Assembly (NCBI RefSeq): GCF_018860625.1
Contig: NZ_JAHKQB010000007.1
Span: 333,536-397,535 of the forward strand
From: Paracoccus sp. C2R09
GTDB taxonomy: Bacteria; Pseudomonadota; Alphaproteobacteria; Rhodobacterales; Rhodobacteraceae
DNA: 64,000 bases
Direction of reading: 5' to 3'
Of the stretch, positions 18,990 through 29,588 are shown in pieces. Within the stretch, counting starts at the first letter, position 1, and the number at the start of each line of letters is the position of its first letter. A program made the translations under genes and the position numbers. A model generated the notes under the pieces. That model saw nothing but the letters and a program-made list of their open reading frames with translations. It was not told the DNA's origin and made no database searches.

Positions 18990-19526
18990 TCACGAATCCT
19001 GTGACTTGCCGCCCAGCAGCTTGTCGAGATCGGCGAAGGGCCTGCGCGTATCGGCGGGCGTTGCGTCCACCACGGCCTCGGGGGCGTCCAGTTCCGCATC
19101 GGGTACGCGGGGATATTCCGGCAGCGCAAGGCTGAGCGCCTCGACCATCACGGCCGAGAGGTCGATGAACTGCCCCAGGGGCTCGACCTCCTCGTCGGGC
19201 ATCTCGACCTCCTCGCCCTCGGGAATGTGAAGATCGGGCGAAAAGCTGATCGCGACAGGGGAATCGATCTCGGTGCGGACGGGTTTCAGCGTCACCACGC
19301 AGGGCTGCGTCACGCGCGCGGTCAGCTTGCCGGTCAGGCGCCAGCCCTCGCGGCCCTCGGCGCGGACCTCGCCCCGGAAATCCAGCCGGGACAGCTGATC
19401 CAGCGACAATTCGTCGGCGATCGAGGCCCGGACATCGCCATCGGGGCGCAGGTGGAAGGTATTGGCGGCGTTGGGGTTCAGATGGGCCACGCGCAGGCGC
19501 TGCGGGTGCGATGCGGGATCGGTCAT
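18990..19526 (-). CDS. DUF177 (YceD-family) protein
   Basis: 178-residue protein of the DUF177/YceD family, encoded just ahead of rpmF in most bacteria. In plants and E. coli members are linked to 23S rRNA accumulation. It carries the alphaproteobacterial form of the core (TARVTQPCVVTLKPV) and the acidic EEVEPLGQFIDLSAVMVEAL segment. CGAGG precedes ATG 19526. It diverges from bamE across a 129-bp gap that includes a TTGACA box at 19579 on the plus strand. Confidence 0.9.
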   Translation of the reverse strand: MTDPASHPQRLRVAHLNPNAANTFHLRPDGDVRASIADELSLDQLSRLDFRGEVRAEGREGWRLTGKLTARVTQPCVVTLKPVRTEIDSPVAISFSPDLHIPEGEEVEMPDEEVEPLGQFIDLSAVMVEALSLALPEYPRVPDAELDAPEAVVDATPADTRRPFADLDKLLGGKSQDS

Positions 19527-19655
19527 GGTGCCTCGGGGATTGGCTCGGGGACAGGCGGCGGGGGCCGATCTGTCCGGATTGACATTCTTGAGCGCGGGTG
19601 CCGAGTTTGCTAGGCAAGGCCAGCCGCGTCAACCGCCCCAAGGAGAGACCACATC

Positions 19656-20108
19656 ATGCAAGCCATCAGAACCCTGATGACATTGGTATTGGTGGCCCTT
19701 CTGGGGCTTGCCGCATGTTCGCCCATCTACACGAACCACGGCTATGTCCCGCCCGAGATCGATCTGGCGCAGGTCCAGGTCGGGCAGACCACCCGCGACG
19801 ACCTGCAGGGCCTGATCGGCCGCCCGTCGGCCCAGGGTCTTCTGACCGGGTCGGGCTGGTATTACGTCGGGTCGCGCTGGCGCCGTCTGGGCCCCGCCGC
19901 CCCGCAAGAGATCGACCGCCAGGTCGTGGCCGTGTCATTCGCGGAATCGGGCGTCGTCAGCAATGTCGAACGCTTTGGGCTGGAACGCGGGCGCGTCGTG
20001 TCCCTGTCGCGCCGCGTCACCGATGGCAGCGTGACCGAGATCTCGTTGATCGGTCAGCTTCTGGGCAATCTGGGCAACTTCCAGGCCGGCGATTTCATCG
20101 ACGAATGA
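19656..20108 (+). CDS. bamE: Outer membrane assembly lipoprotein BamE (SmpA/OmlA family)
   Basis: Lipoprotein of the BAM complex, which inserts beta-barrel proteins into the outer membrane. 150 residues with a lipoprotein signal ending in LAAC (Cys at about 21). The SmpA/OmlA fold follows: VQVGQTTRDDLQGLIGRPS, then SGWYYVGSRWRR. AAGGAGA lies 9 bases before ATG 19656. The gene stands alone, converging with the serine hydrolase over only 6 bp. Confidence 0.92.
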   Translation: MQAIRTLMTLVLVALLGLAACSPIYTNHGYVPPEIDLAQVQVGQTTRDDLQGLIGRPSAQGLLTGSGWYYVGSRWRRLGPAAPQEIDRQVVAVSFAESGVVSNVERFGLERGRVVSLSRRVTDGSVTEISLIGQLLGNLGNFQAGDFIDE

Positions 20109-20114
20109 GGCCGG

Positions 20115-21125
20115 TCAGGCTGCCTCGATCAGCTGCCGCGCAAGGGCGTGCAGTTCGTCGCGGTAGCCGGTCCGCGCCGAGGGTCGATCCGGGTCCGAGG
20201 TGATGGCGATGGCCATCGCGTGCCGGGGCCCCGCCGCGGGCAGGACATAGATCATCTGCCCGCCATATCCCCAGCCGAACCGGACGGGGCGTCCGGCCAG
20301 TTCGCTCAGGAACCAGCCATAGCCGTATCCCTGCCCGGTAAAGAGCGAACGGGTCCGGCGCTGCCAGCTCTGTTCGATCCAGTCGGCGGGAATGACCTGC
20401 CGCCCGCCCGCGATGCCGCCCCGCGCATAGGTGGCCCCGAAGGCCAGCAGCGAACGCGTGCTCATCGCCATCTGGTTGCCGCCAAGATAGATCCCCTGCG
20501 GATCGCGGTCCCATCCGGTGATGCGAAAGCCCGGAATCGTTCCCAGCCAGTCGCGCGCCGTTTCCAGCAGCGGGCGTTCGGTCACGCGGGTCAGGATCGC
20601 GGCCACCAGGTGGGTCGATGCGGTGGAATACTGCATCCGCGTGCCGGGGTCTTGGACGAAGGGCGCGGCCAGCGCGGCGCGTACCCAGTTGTCGCTGGAC
20701 ACCCAGCGCCCGTAATTCGGACCCGATTGCCGTTCCAGCCCCGCCTGCATCGACAGCAGCTGCCCAAGCGTCAGTTCCATCAGGCGCGGATCGGGGTCTT
20801 CGGGCAGGTCGCGGCGCAGAAGCGGCGCAATGGGCTGGTCGGCACCCTCCAGCAGGCCCTTGCCGATGGCGATGCCCGCCAGTGCCGAGATCACCGATTT
20901 CGAGGCGGATTTGATGTTCGTCGGATCGTCGGGGCCGAAACCGCCATATCCCTCGGCGGCCATTTCCCTGCCGCCCTGGGCGTCGTCGCACCACATGGCG
21001 ATCGCGCGCAGCCGGTCCAGCCGCCGCGCCTCCCCCAGAATGGGGCCCGGCCCCGCAAGCGCAAGGCGGGGGGAACACAGGAGGGACGCCGCAGCGGCGC
21101 CCGCGATCAGGTTGCGTCTGTTCAT
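20115..21125 (-). CDS. Exported serine hydrolase (class C beta-lactamase/esterase fold)
   Basis: Predicted exported serine hydrolase of the COG1680 family. 336 residues from ATG 21125, which begins a twin-arginine-like signal (MNRRNLIAGAAAASLL) ending near LALA. The catalytic SxxK is S73-A-S-K76 (IKSASKSVIS), followed by a YST triad (MQYSTASTH) in place of the lactamase YxN. Relatives include D-aminopeptidases, esterases and unproven beta-lactamases, so the substrate is unknown. Longer in-frame starts to 21275 would run through the upstream gap and lack a signal sequence. Confidence 0.85.
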   Translation of the reverse strand: MNRRNLIAGAAAASLLCSPRLALAGPGPILGEARRLDRLRAIAMWCDDAQGGREMAAEGYGGFGPDDPTNIKSASKSVISALAGIAIGKGLLEGADQPIAPLLRRDLPEDPDPRLMELTLGQLLSMQAGLERQSGPNYGRWVSSDNWVRAALAAPFVQDPGTRMQYSTASTHLVAAILTRVTERPLLETARDWLGTIPGFRITGWDRDPQGIYLGGNQMAMSTRSLLAFGATYARGGIAGGRQVIPADWIEQSWQRRTRSLFTGQGYGYGWFLSELAGRPVRFGWGYGGQMIYVLPAAGPRHAMAIAITSDPDRPSARTGYRDELHALARQLIEAA

Positions 21126-21229
21126 GGACGCAATATTCAAACCATTCCGACGCGCGTTGCAATCGCGGCTTGCCCTGACCGGGGCCTGCGGACTAGGGCA
21201 GGGCTGAAAAAGGATGACAGGGGGCCGAC

Positions 21230-21976
21230 ATGACCGCGCTCGATGATCTTGCAACGACCTCGTTCCACGACGCACCCTCGCCCCTGCGGGCGCGGATGCT
21301 GTCGCGGCTGGCGGATACCGAACTGTTCGTCGCGCTGACCGGCGATCCCGAAGGCGACGACATCGAATTGCGGACCTTTCCGCTGGAGGGCGCGCGCGTC
21401 GCGCTGGCCTGCGATGCCGAGGATCGGCTGGCGGGCTTCATGGGTGGCCCGGTCGCCTATGCCGCGCTGCCGGGTCGGGTGCTGGCCGATCTGCTGCGCA
21501 AGGACGACACCGGCCTTCTGGTCAATCCGGGCCACCCGTCCGAGATGCTGCTGGATGCGGGCCTTCTGGAATGGCTGAGCGGCGCGCTGTCATCGGCCCC
21601 CGAGGCCGACGAGGCCCGGCTGCGGCTGACCGCGCCTGCGCCCGTGGTGGTGAAGGCCCTGGTCCAGCCCCTCTCGGAACGGCTGGCCGACATGCGCGGC
21701 CTGATCGCGGGGGCCGCGCTTCTGGGTGTCGGCGGCGAGATGGACGGCCCGGCCTCGCATCTGCTGCTGATCGCGGGCGCCCCCGAGGATCGCCAGGCCG
21801 CCATCGCCAAATCCCTGGCCGAGACGCTGGCGTTTCTGCCCGAACAGCCGGGGGGCGTGGATATCAGCTTCTCGGACATGGCGCTGCCCGTGTCGGCGCT
21901 GCGGTTCGATCTGACCGAACCCGAACCCGAGCCCGACGAGCCGCCCCGGCCCAAGGGGCCGCCGATCCTGCGTTGA
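21230..21976 (+). CDS. SseB-like protein
   Basis: 248-residue soluble protein resembling the SseB N-terminal domain family. The first about 110 residues contain LADTELFVALTGDPEGDDIELRTF (the F-V-A/P-L type SseB core) and AYAALPGRVLADLLR. The second half, LLLIAGAPEDRQAAIAKSLAETL, looks like the SseB C-terminal repeat. The end is rich in Pro and Glu. Function is unknown; the enterobacterial name comes from rhodanese/secretion-linked genes and should not be transferred. No operon partner is evident. Confidence 0.65.
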   Translation: MTALDDLATTSFHDAPSPLRARMLSRLADTELFVALTGDPEGDDIELRTFPLEGARVALACDAEDRLAGFMGGPVAYAALPGRVLADLLRKDDTGLLVNPGHPSEMLLDAGLLEWLSGALSSAPEADEARLRLTAPAPVVVKALVQPLSERLADMRGLIAGAALLGVGGEMDGPASHLLLIAGAPEDRQAAIAKSLAETLAFLPEQPGGVDISFSDMALPVSALRFDLTEPEPEPDEPPRPKGPPILR

Positions 21977-22031
21977 TCCGCCCCGCGCCGATCCGGTTGC
22001 GCCGGGTGGCGCAAGCTGCCACAACATCGCG

Positions 22032-22724
22032 ATGCAGATCCAGACAAAAGCCCTTGCCGTTCATCTTCTGACCGCCACCGGGGCGGTCCTGTCCATGCTT
22101 GCCATGCTGGCCGCCGCCGATGGGGAATGGGCGCTGATGTTCCTGTGGCTGGTCTTCGCCTTCGTGGTGGACGGGGTGGATGGCCCGCTGGCACGGCGCT
22201 ACGACGTCAAGCGCAACTTCGCGGCCTATGACGGCGTGCTGATGGATCTGATCATCGACTATCTGACCTATGTCTTCATCCCCGCCTTCGCGCTGTTCCA
22301 GTCGGGATTGCTGTCGGGATGGACGGGCTGGCTGGCGATCGTGGCCATCGTCTATGGCAGTGTCGTCTATTTCGCGGATACCCGGATGAAGACGCTGGAC
22401 AATTCCTTCGCGGGCTTTCCGGGCTGCTGGAACATGGTCGTCCTGGTGCTGTTCGCCGTGCGTCCGCATTGGGTGATCATCATGGCGATCGTCATCGCCC
22501 TGACCGCGGCGATGTTCAGCAACATCAAGTTCGTCCACCCCGTCCGCACCGAACGCTGGCGCGCGATTTCGCTGCCGATGGCGGTCCTGTGGGTGCTGTT
22601 CGCGGCCCGTGCGGCCTGGGTCGATTTCCACCCCTCCAGCTGGGCGATCTGGGGTCTCGTGATCACCTCGGTCTGGCTGCTGTTCGCGGGCGCGGCCCAG
22701 CAGCTGATCCCCGCACGCCGCTGA
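22032..22724 (+). CDS. pcs: Phosphatidylcholine synthase
   Basis: Inner-membrane enzyme that joins CDP-diacylglycerol with choline to make phosphatidylcholine, a membrane lipid of many alphaproteobacteria. 230 residues with about eight helices. The CDP-alcohol phosphotransferase signature is visible as DGVDGPLAR followed by DGVLMDLIIDY (the spaced Gly/Asp/Asp metal-binding residues). Length and motif match Pcs rather than CDP-DAG-serine transferase. It is a single gene, converging with the AGCS symporter. Confidence 0.93.
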   Translation: MQIQTKALAVHLLTATGAVLSMLAMLAAADGEWALMFLWLVFAFVVDGVDGPLARRYDVKRNFAAYDGVLMDLIIDYLTYVFIPAFALFQSGLLSGWTGWLAIVAIVYGSVVYFADTRMKTLDNSFAGFPGCWNMVVLVLFAVRPHWVIIMAIVIALTAAMFSNIKFVHPVRTERWRAISLPMAVLWVLFAARAAWVDFHPSSWAIWGLVITSVWLLFAGAAQQLIPARR

Positions 22725-22831
22725 TCCCTTTCGATCCCTGACGGCCCGACGCGGCAGGCGCCCGCCCTGCGGGGCGATCCTGCAGGCATGCGCGCGTCCC
22801 GACCGTGGACCATGAAAGGCCGCGGGCCATG

Positions 22832-22864
22832 AAAAAGCGCGGGCACCCGTCCGGATGCCCGCGC
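22832..22864 (-). terminator. Terminator of the AGCS symporter gene
   Basis: GCGCGGGCA/TGCCCGCGC, a 9-bp perfect stem around 10 bases. On the minus strand it is followed by TTTTTC, a good T-tract, 24 bp past the symporter stop. Confidence 0.85.
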
Positions 22865-22887
22865 CATTGGATCAGCTATTCGCGCGA

Positions 22888-24444
22888 TCAGTCGAACTTG
22901 CGGATCGCCCCGCTGCGCAGCCGCGCAAGGTAGCTGTTCATCTCGGACTTGACGATCGGCATCAGCGCATAGAGCGCGAGGATGTTCACGACGGCCATCG
23001 CGAAGATCGCTGCGTCCGAGAAGTCGATGACAGGGCCCAGATTGGCCGCGGCGCCGATCACGATGAAGCAGCAGAAGATGATCTTGAAGACCAGCTCCTT
23101 GGTCTGGCCCTCGCCGAAGAGGAAGGTCCAGGCCTTGAGGCCGTAATAGCTCCAGGAGATCATCGTCGAGAAGGCGAACAGGACCACCGCCAGCACCAGC
23201 ACATAGCGGAACCAGCCGAAGGCGCTGCTGAACGCGGCCGAGGTCAGCGCCACACCGCTGTCGCCCGACGCCGTCTGGATCTGGGTTCCGGCCTCGTTCA
23301 GGATGAACATGCCGGTTTCGGGATCGGTGACCAGCTGGCCCGTGATGATGATGACCAACGCCGTCATGGTGCAGATCACGACCGTGTCGATGAAGGGCTC
23401 CAGCAGCGACACGAAGCCCTCGGTCACGGGTTCCTTGGTACGCACCGCGCTGTGCGCGATGGCGGCCGAACCCACGCCCGCCTCGTTCGAGAAGGCGGCG
23501 CGGCGGAAGCCCTGGATCAGCGCGCCGATGGCCCCGCCGACCGCGCCGTCCCAGGTGAAGGCACCGCGGAAGATCTGGCCGAAGGCGGTCCCGATCATGT
23601 CATAGTTCATCAGGATGATGATCAGCGCCGTCCCGACATAGATGGCGGCCATGAAGGGCACGACCTTCTCGGTCACGCTGGCGATGGATTTCAGACCGCC
23701 CACGATCACCAGGAAGACGATGACGGCCATGACGAGCCCGGTGATCCAGCCCGGGAATTCGCCCGCGACATTGACCAGCTGCGCATGGGCCTGGTTCGAC
23801 TGGAACATGTTGCCGCCGCCGAAGCTGCCCAGGATGCAGAAGATCGCGAAGAGGATCGCAAGGATCTTGCCGCCCGGCAGGCCGCGTTCGGCAAAGCCCT
23901 TGGTCATGTAGTACATCGGCCCGCCCGAGACATGCCCGTCGGCGAACTCGTTGCGGTATTTCACGCCCAGGGTGCATTCGGTGAACTTCGTGGCCATGCC
24001 CAGAAGACCCGCAAGGATCATCCAGAAGGTCGCGCCCGGGCCGCCGATGCTGACGGCCACCGCGACGCCCGCGATGTTGCCCAGACCCACGGTTCCCGAC
24101 AGCGCGGTGGTCAGCGCCTGGAAATGGCTGACCTCGCCCGCGTCGTTGGGGTCGCTGTAGGTTCCGCGCACCAGCGCCAGCGCATGGCCGAAGGCGCGGA
24201 ACTGGATCAGCCCGAAATAGATGGTGAAGATCGTCGCGGCGATGACCAGCCAGCACACGATCCAGGGCACGTTGGTGCCGGGAAAGCTGCTGAAGATCAG
24301 GCTGACGAACCAGCCGGTCGAATTGGCGAAGATCTGGTTCACTGTCTCGTCGATGCCCTGCGCCGCGGCGGGCAACGCGCCGCCCGCGCCCAGCAGGCCC
24401 GAAACGGCCAGGGTCCTGGTGAATGAATTCATTGTTCTTGTCAT
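22888..24444 (-). CDS. Alanine/glycine:cation symporter (AGCS family)
   Basis: Inner-membrane Na+- or H+-coupled importer of alanine or glycine. 518 residues with an N-terminal signal-like helix and about 10-11 further helices. Family blocks include [20 protein letters not shown] and the [18 protein letters not shown] region. GAAGGAA lies about 9 bases before ATG 24444; ATG 24432 is an in-frame alternative. The usp gene ends 24 bp upstream on the same strand, so the two may share a transcript. Confidence 0.92.
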   Translation of the reverse strand: MTRTMNSFTRTLAVSGLLGAGGALPAAAQGIDETVNQIFANSTGWFVSLIFSSFPGTNVPWIVCWLVIAATIFTIYFGLIQFRAFGHALALVRGTYSDPNDAGEVSHFQALTTALSGTVGLGNIAGVAVAVSIGGPGATFWMILAGLLGMATKFTECTLGVKYRNEFADGHVSGGPMYYMTKGFAERGLPGGKILAILFAIFCILGSFGGGNMFQSNQAHAQLVNVAGEFPGWITGLVMAVIVFLVIVGGLKSIASVTEKVVPFMAAIYVGTALIIILMNYDMIGTAFGQIFRGAFTWDGAVGGAIGALIQGFRRAAFSNEAGVGSAAIAHSAVRTKEPVTEGFVSLLEPFIDTVVICTMTALVIIITGQLVTDPETGMFILNEAGTQIQTASGDSGVALTSAAFSSAFGWFRYVLVLAVVLFAFSTMISWSYYGLKAWTFLFGEGQTKELVFKIIFCCFIVIGAAANLGPVIDFSDAAIFAMAVVNILALYALMPIVKSEMNSYLARLRSGAIRKFD

Positions 24445-24468
24445 CCCTGTTGTTCCTTCACCATGCAG

Positions 24469-24903
24469 TCAGGGCACGATGGTCACGGGCACGGGCGAAA
24501 CCTGTGCCAGCGTGGCCGCGACCGATCCGAACAGCCGTGCGGCAATGCCCGATTCGCCCATGCGGCCGATGAAGATCAGCGCCGCGCCCTCGTCCTTGGC
24601 GATGCGGCACAGCGTTTCGGCGATATGGCCATAGCGCATGGCCGTGGTGACCGGGACGCCCGCGGACTGGACGCGCTTCATCTCGGGATCGAGGATCGCG
24701 GTCTCGGCGCGCTGCAGCTCTTCCTTGCGGCGGCGGTGGCGTTCCTCCAGCTCGGTCTGGGTCAGGAAGCTGTAGGGCGACCATTCCAGCACATGCGCGA
24801 TGATGATGCTGTCGCCTTGCGCCTTGGCGCGGGTTATCGCGAAGTCCAGCGCACGCCGGGACGCGTCGCTGCCGTCAAATCCGACGACGATCTTGCGTGA
24901 CAT
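24469..24903 (-). CDS. Universal stress protein (UspA family)
   Basis: 144-residue cytoplasmic protein with the UspA Rossmann-like fold. It begins IVVGFDGSDASRRALDFA, the start strand and helix of the family, and has IFIGRMGESGIAARLFGSVA near the end, which resembles the ATP-binding G-2x-G-9x-G(S/T) pattern. Such proteins accumulate under starvation and other stress. GAGGG precedes ATG 24903. It lies just ahead of the AGCS symporter. Confidence 0.92.
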   Translation of the reverse strand: MSRKIVVGFDGSDASRRALDFAITRAKAQGDSIIIAHVLEWSPYSFLTQTELEERHRRRKEELQRAETAILDPEMKRVQSAGVPVTTAMRYGHIAETLCRIAKDEGAALIFIGRMGESGIAARLFGSVAATLAQVSPVPVTIVP

Positions 24904-25104
24904 CGTTCCCTCATCTGTTGGTTATCGTTCTTGTTGATGCCCAAAGGATAGCCGGAGGGGGCCGATTGTATCCAGACAAAATGTGCCGTTTCCGTGACAA
25001 CAATCCGCAGCCGCTTGTCCGGTGGGCGCATTGCATCCCGCAGGGGCGGATTTTTTCGCTTTTCAATCGGGGGCATGGTCGGCATAGTCCGGCGCATGAC
25101 CCGG

Positions 25105-25194
25105 ATGCATCATATCATCCCCGCCCAGGACGCCGATCATGGCGTTCCGCCGGCCGTGAACCTCCGCGGTCTGCTGCTTCTTACGCTGCGCTGA
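25105..25194 (+). CDS. Leucine-rich leader peptide for leuA attenuation
   Basis: Short reading frame of 29 residues ending NLRGLLLLTLR. Six of its last ten codons are leucine (CTC, CTG CTG CTT CTT, CTG), and the stop TGA (25192-25194) lies in the 5' arm of a strong hairpin. It sits 100 bp upstream of leuA, as expected for transcription attenuation by charged tRNA-Leu. The start is uncertain: ATG 25105, 25096 and 25075 are in frame, none with a strong Shine-Dalgarno. The 390 bp between the usp and leuA genes hold this leader and no other gene I can see. Confidence 0.65.
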   Translation: MHHIIPAQDADHGVPPAVNLRGLLLLTLR

Positions 25195-25242
25195 GCGGGC
25201 TGCCCGGGCCACCGCTCAGCAAGGTCAGTGCCCGGGGTGACC
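25190..25242 (+). promoter_or_regulatory. leuA: Leucine attenuator hairpins before leuA
   Basis: GCTGAGCGG (25190-25198) pairs perfectly with CCGCTCAGC (25212-25220). A second, weaker stem GGTCA/TGACC (25223-25242) follows. CCCGGGC in the first loop (25203-25209) can instead pair with GCCCGGG in the second loop (25230-25236), giving alternative folds. A ribosome stalled on the leucine codons or released at the stop would change which forms. No T-tract follows, so the terminating state is not obvious. Confidence 0.5.
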
Positions 25243-25293
25243 CGAACCGACCAGACCCGCCCCGCCGTCAGGGGCCGTAAGAAAGACGCAGAA

Positions 25294-28090
<2,797 letters not shown>

Positions 28091-28112
28091 AACCGGAACC
28101 GGGGGACCCGCC

Positions 28113-29054
28113 ATGTCGCGGACCAAGGGGCCTGATTTCGCAACGCCCGTCCGGCGCATCCTGATCGCGGTCATGGTGCTGCTACTGGTGGCGCTGTTCC
28201 TGTTCTGGCGCATCGACAGCCCGCGTGCCGAACGCATGCGGGTCGCGATGATCGACGCCATCGTGCCGCGCATGGAATGGGCGCTGGTGCCCGTTACCCG
28301 CGTCAGCGAGATGGTCGCCGGTTTCCAGAGCTATGCCCGCCTGCACCAGCAGAACCAGGAACTGCGCCGCGAATTGCAGCGCATGTCCGCGTGGAAGGAA
28401 GCCGCCGTGCAGCTCGAGCAGGAGAACTCGAAGCTGCTGGCGCTGAACAACGTGCGCATCGACCCGGCGCTGACCAGCGTCACGGGCATGGTGATGGTGG
28501 ACAGCGGCACGGCCTTTCGCCAGTCGGTCCTGCTGAACGTGGGATCGCGCGACGGCGTGATCGAGGGATGGGCCGTGATGGACGGGCTGGGCCTTGTCGG
28601 TCGCATTGCGGGCGTGGGTCGTTCGACCAGCCGGGTGGTGCTGCTGACCGATCCGTCCTCGCGCCTGCCGGTCGTGGTGCAGCCCACGGGCGAACGCGCG
28701 CTGCTGACGGGGGACAATACCTCGTTGCCGCTGCTCGAATTCATCGAAAGCTCGGACAATGTGCGGCCTGGCGACCGGGTCGTCACCTCGGGCGATGGCG
28801 GGGTGTTCCCGGCGGGCCTGCTGGTCGGGCAGGTGGCGCAGGGCAGCGACGGGCGGATGCGCATTCTGATGGCCGCCGATTACGGGCGGCTGGAATTCCT
28901 GCGCGTGCTGCGTTCTCATCCGGCCGAGGCCGTGGCCGATACCGCCGCCGTCATCCGCGGCGGGCAGGCCGGTCCCATCGGGCCGCAGCTGCCCGACAGT
29001 CCGGTCGAGGCCGCCCGCGCGACCGATCCGCTGGACCCCGGAACGCTGCAATGA
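28113..29054 (+). CDS. mreC: Rod shape-determining protein MreC
   Basis: Periplasmic scaffold of the elongasome that activates PBP2-RodA. 313 residues: a short cytoplasmic tail, one membrane helix (LIAVMVLLLVALFLFW, about 12-30), a coiled coil (about 70-115), then the two-barrel MreC domain with GLVGRIAGVGRSTSRVVLLT. The C-terminal tail is Pro/Ala-rich. It starts 22 bp after mreB and its TGA overlaps the mreD start. Confidence 0.95.
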   Translation: MSRTKGPDFATPVRRILIAVMVLLLVALFLFWRIDSPRAERMRVAMIDAIVPRMEWALVPVTRVSEMVAGFQSYARLHQQNQELRRELQRMSAWKEAAVQLEQENSKLLALNNVRIDPALTSVTGMVMVDSGTAFRQSVLLNVGSRDGVIEGWAVMDGLGLVGRIAGVGRSTSRVVLLTDPSSRLPVVVQPTGERALLTGDNTSLPLLEFIESSDNVRPGDRVVTSGDGGVFPAGLLVGQVAQGSDGRMRILMAADYGRLEFLRVLRSHPAEAVADTAAVIRGGQAGPIGPQLPDSPVEAARATDPLDPGTLQ

Positions 29055-29572
29055 TCGCCTTGCCGCCGCGCAGCACGGTCGTGGGCCTGGGGCTGTTCTG
29101 CCTTGCCTATTCGGTGCTGCTGTTCATCCGCATGCTGCCCCTGGCACCGGGGATGATGGGCTGGCCCGGCCCCGACATGGGGCTGGCGCTGATCCTGGCA
29201 TGGGTGCTGCGCAGACCCGACCAGCTGCCCGCGCTGGCCATCGTGCTGGTCGTGCTGCTCGAGGATCTGCTGCTGATGCGTCCGCCGGGCCTCTGGGCGA
29301 TCTTCGTGCTGCTGGGTTCCGAGGCTGCACGTCAACGCGAGCACCGTTGGCGCGACACCGGTTTCATGGTTGAATGGCTGCGCGTGGGCGTGCTTGTCGG
29401 ATTGATGATGCTGGCCTATCGCATGGTCCTGATCCTGTTCCTGCTGCCGGTCTCGAATCTGGGGCAGGTGATCCTGCAATATCTCGCGACGGTGGCGGCC
29501 TATCCGGTCGCGGTCTTCGCCGCACGCTGGCTGCTGGGCCTGCGTCGCATCCGTCATGGCGAAGGCGCCTGA
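29051..29572 (+). CDS. mreD: Rod shape-determining protein MreD
   Basis: Integral membrane partner of MreC in lateral wall synthesis. 173 residues with five to six hydrophobic helices. Identification rests on size, hydropathy and position between mreC and mrdA, since MreD sequences diverge strongly. The ATGA overlap with mreC fixes the start at 29051. Confidence 0.88.
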   Translation: MIALPPRSTVVGLGLFCLAYSVLLFIRMLPLAPGMMGWPGPDMGLALILAWVLRRPDQLPALAIVLVVLLEDLLLMRPPGLWAIFVLLGSEAARQREHRWRDTGFMVEWLRVGVLVGLMMLAYRMVLILFLLPVSNLGQVILQYLATVAAYPVAVFAARWLLGLRRIRHGEGA

Positions 29573-29588
29573 AATCCGGGGGCATCCG

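Noticed and set aside
22855-24426. 523-codon plus-strand frame rich in Asp, His and Glu
   Set aside because: It is the complement of the AGCS symporter; hydrophobic codons read backwards give this composition.
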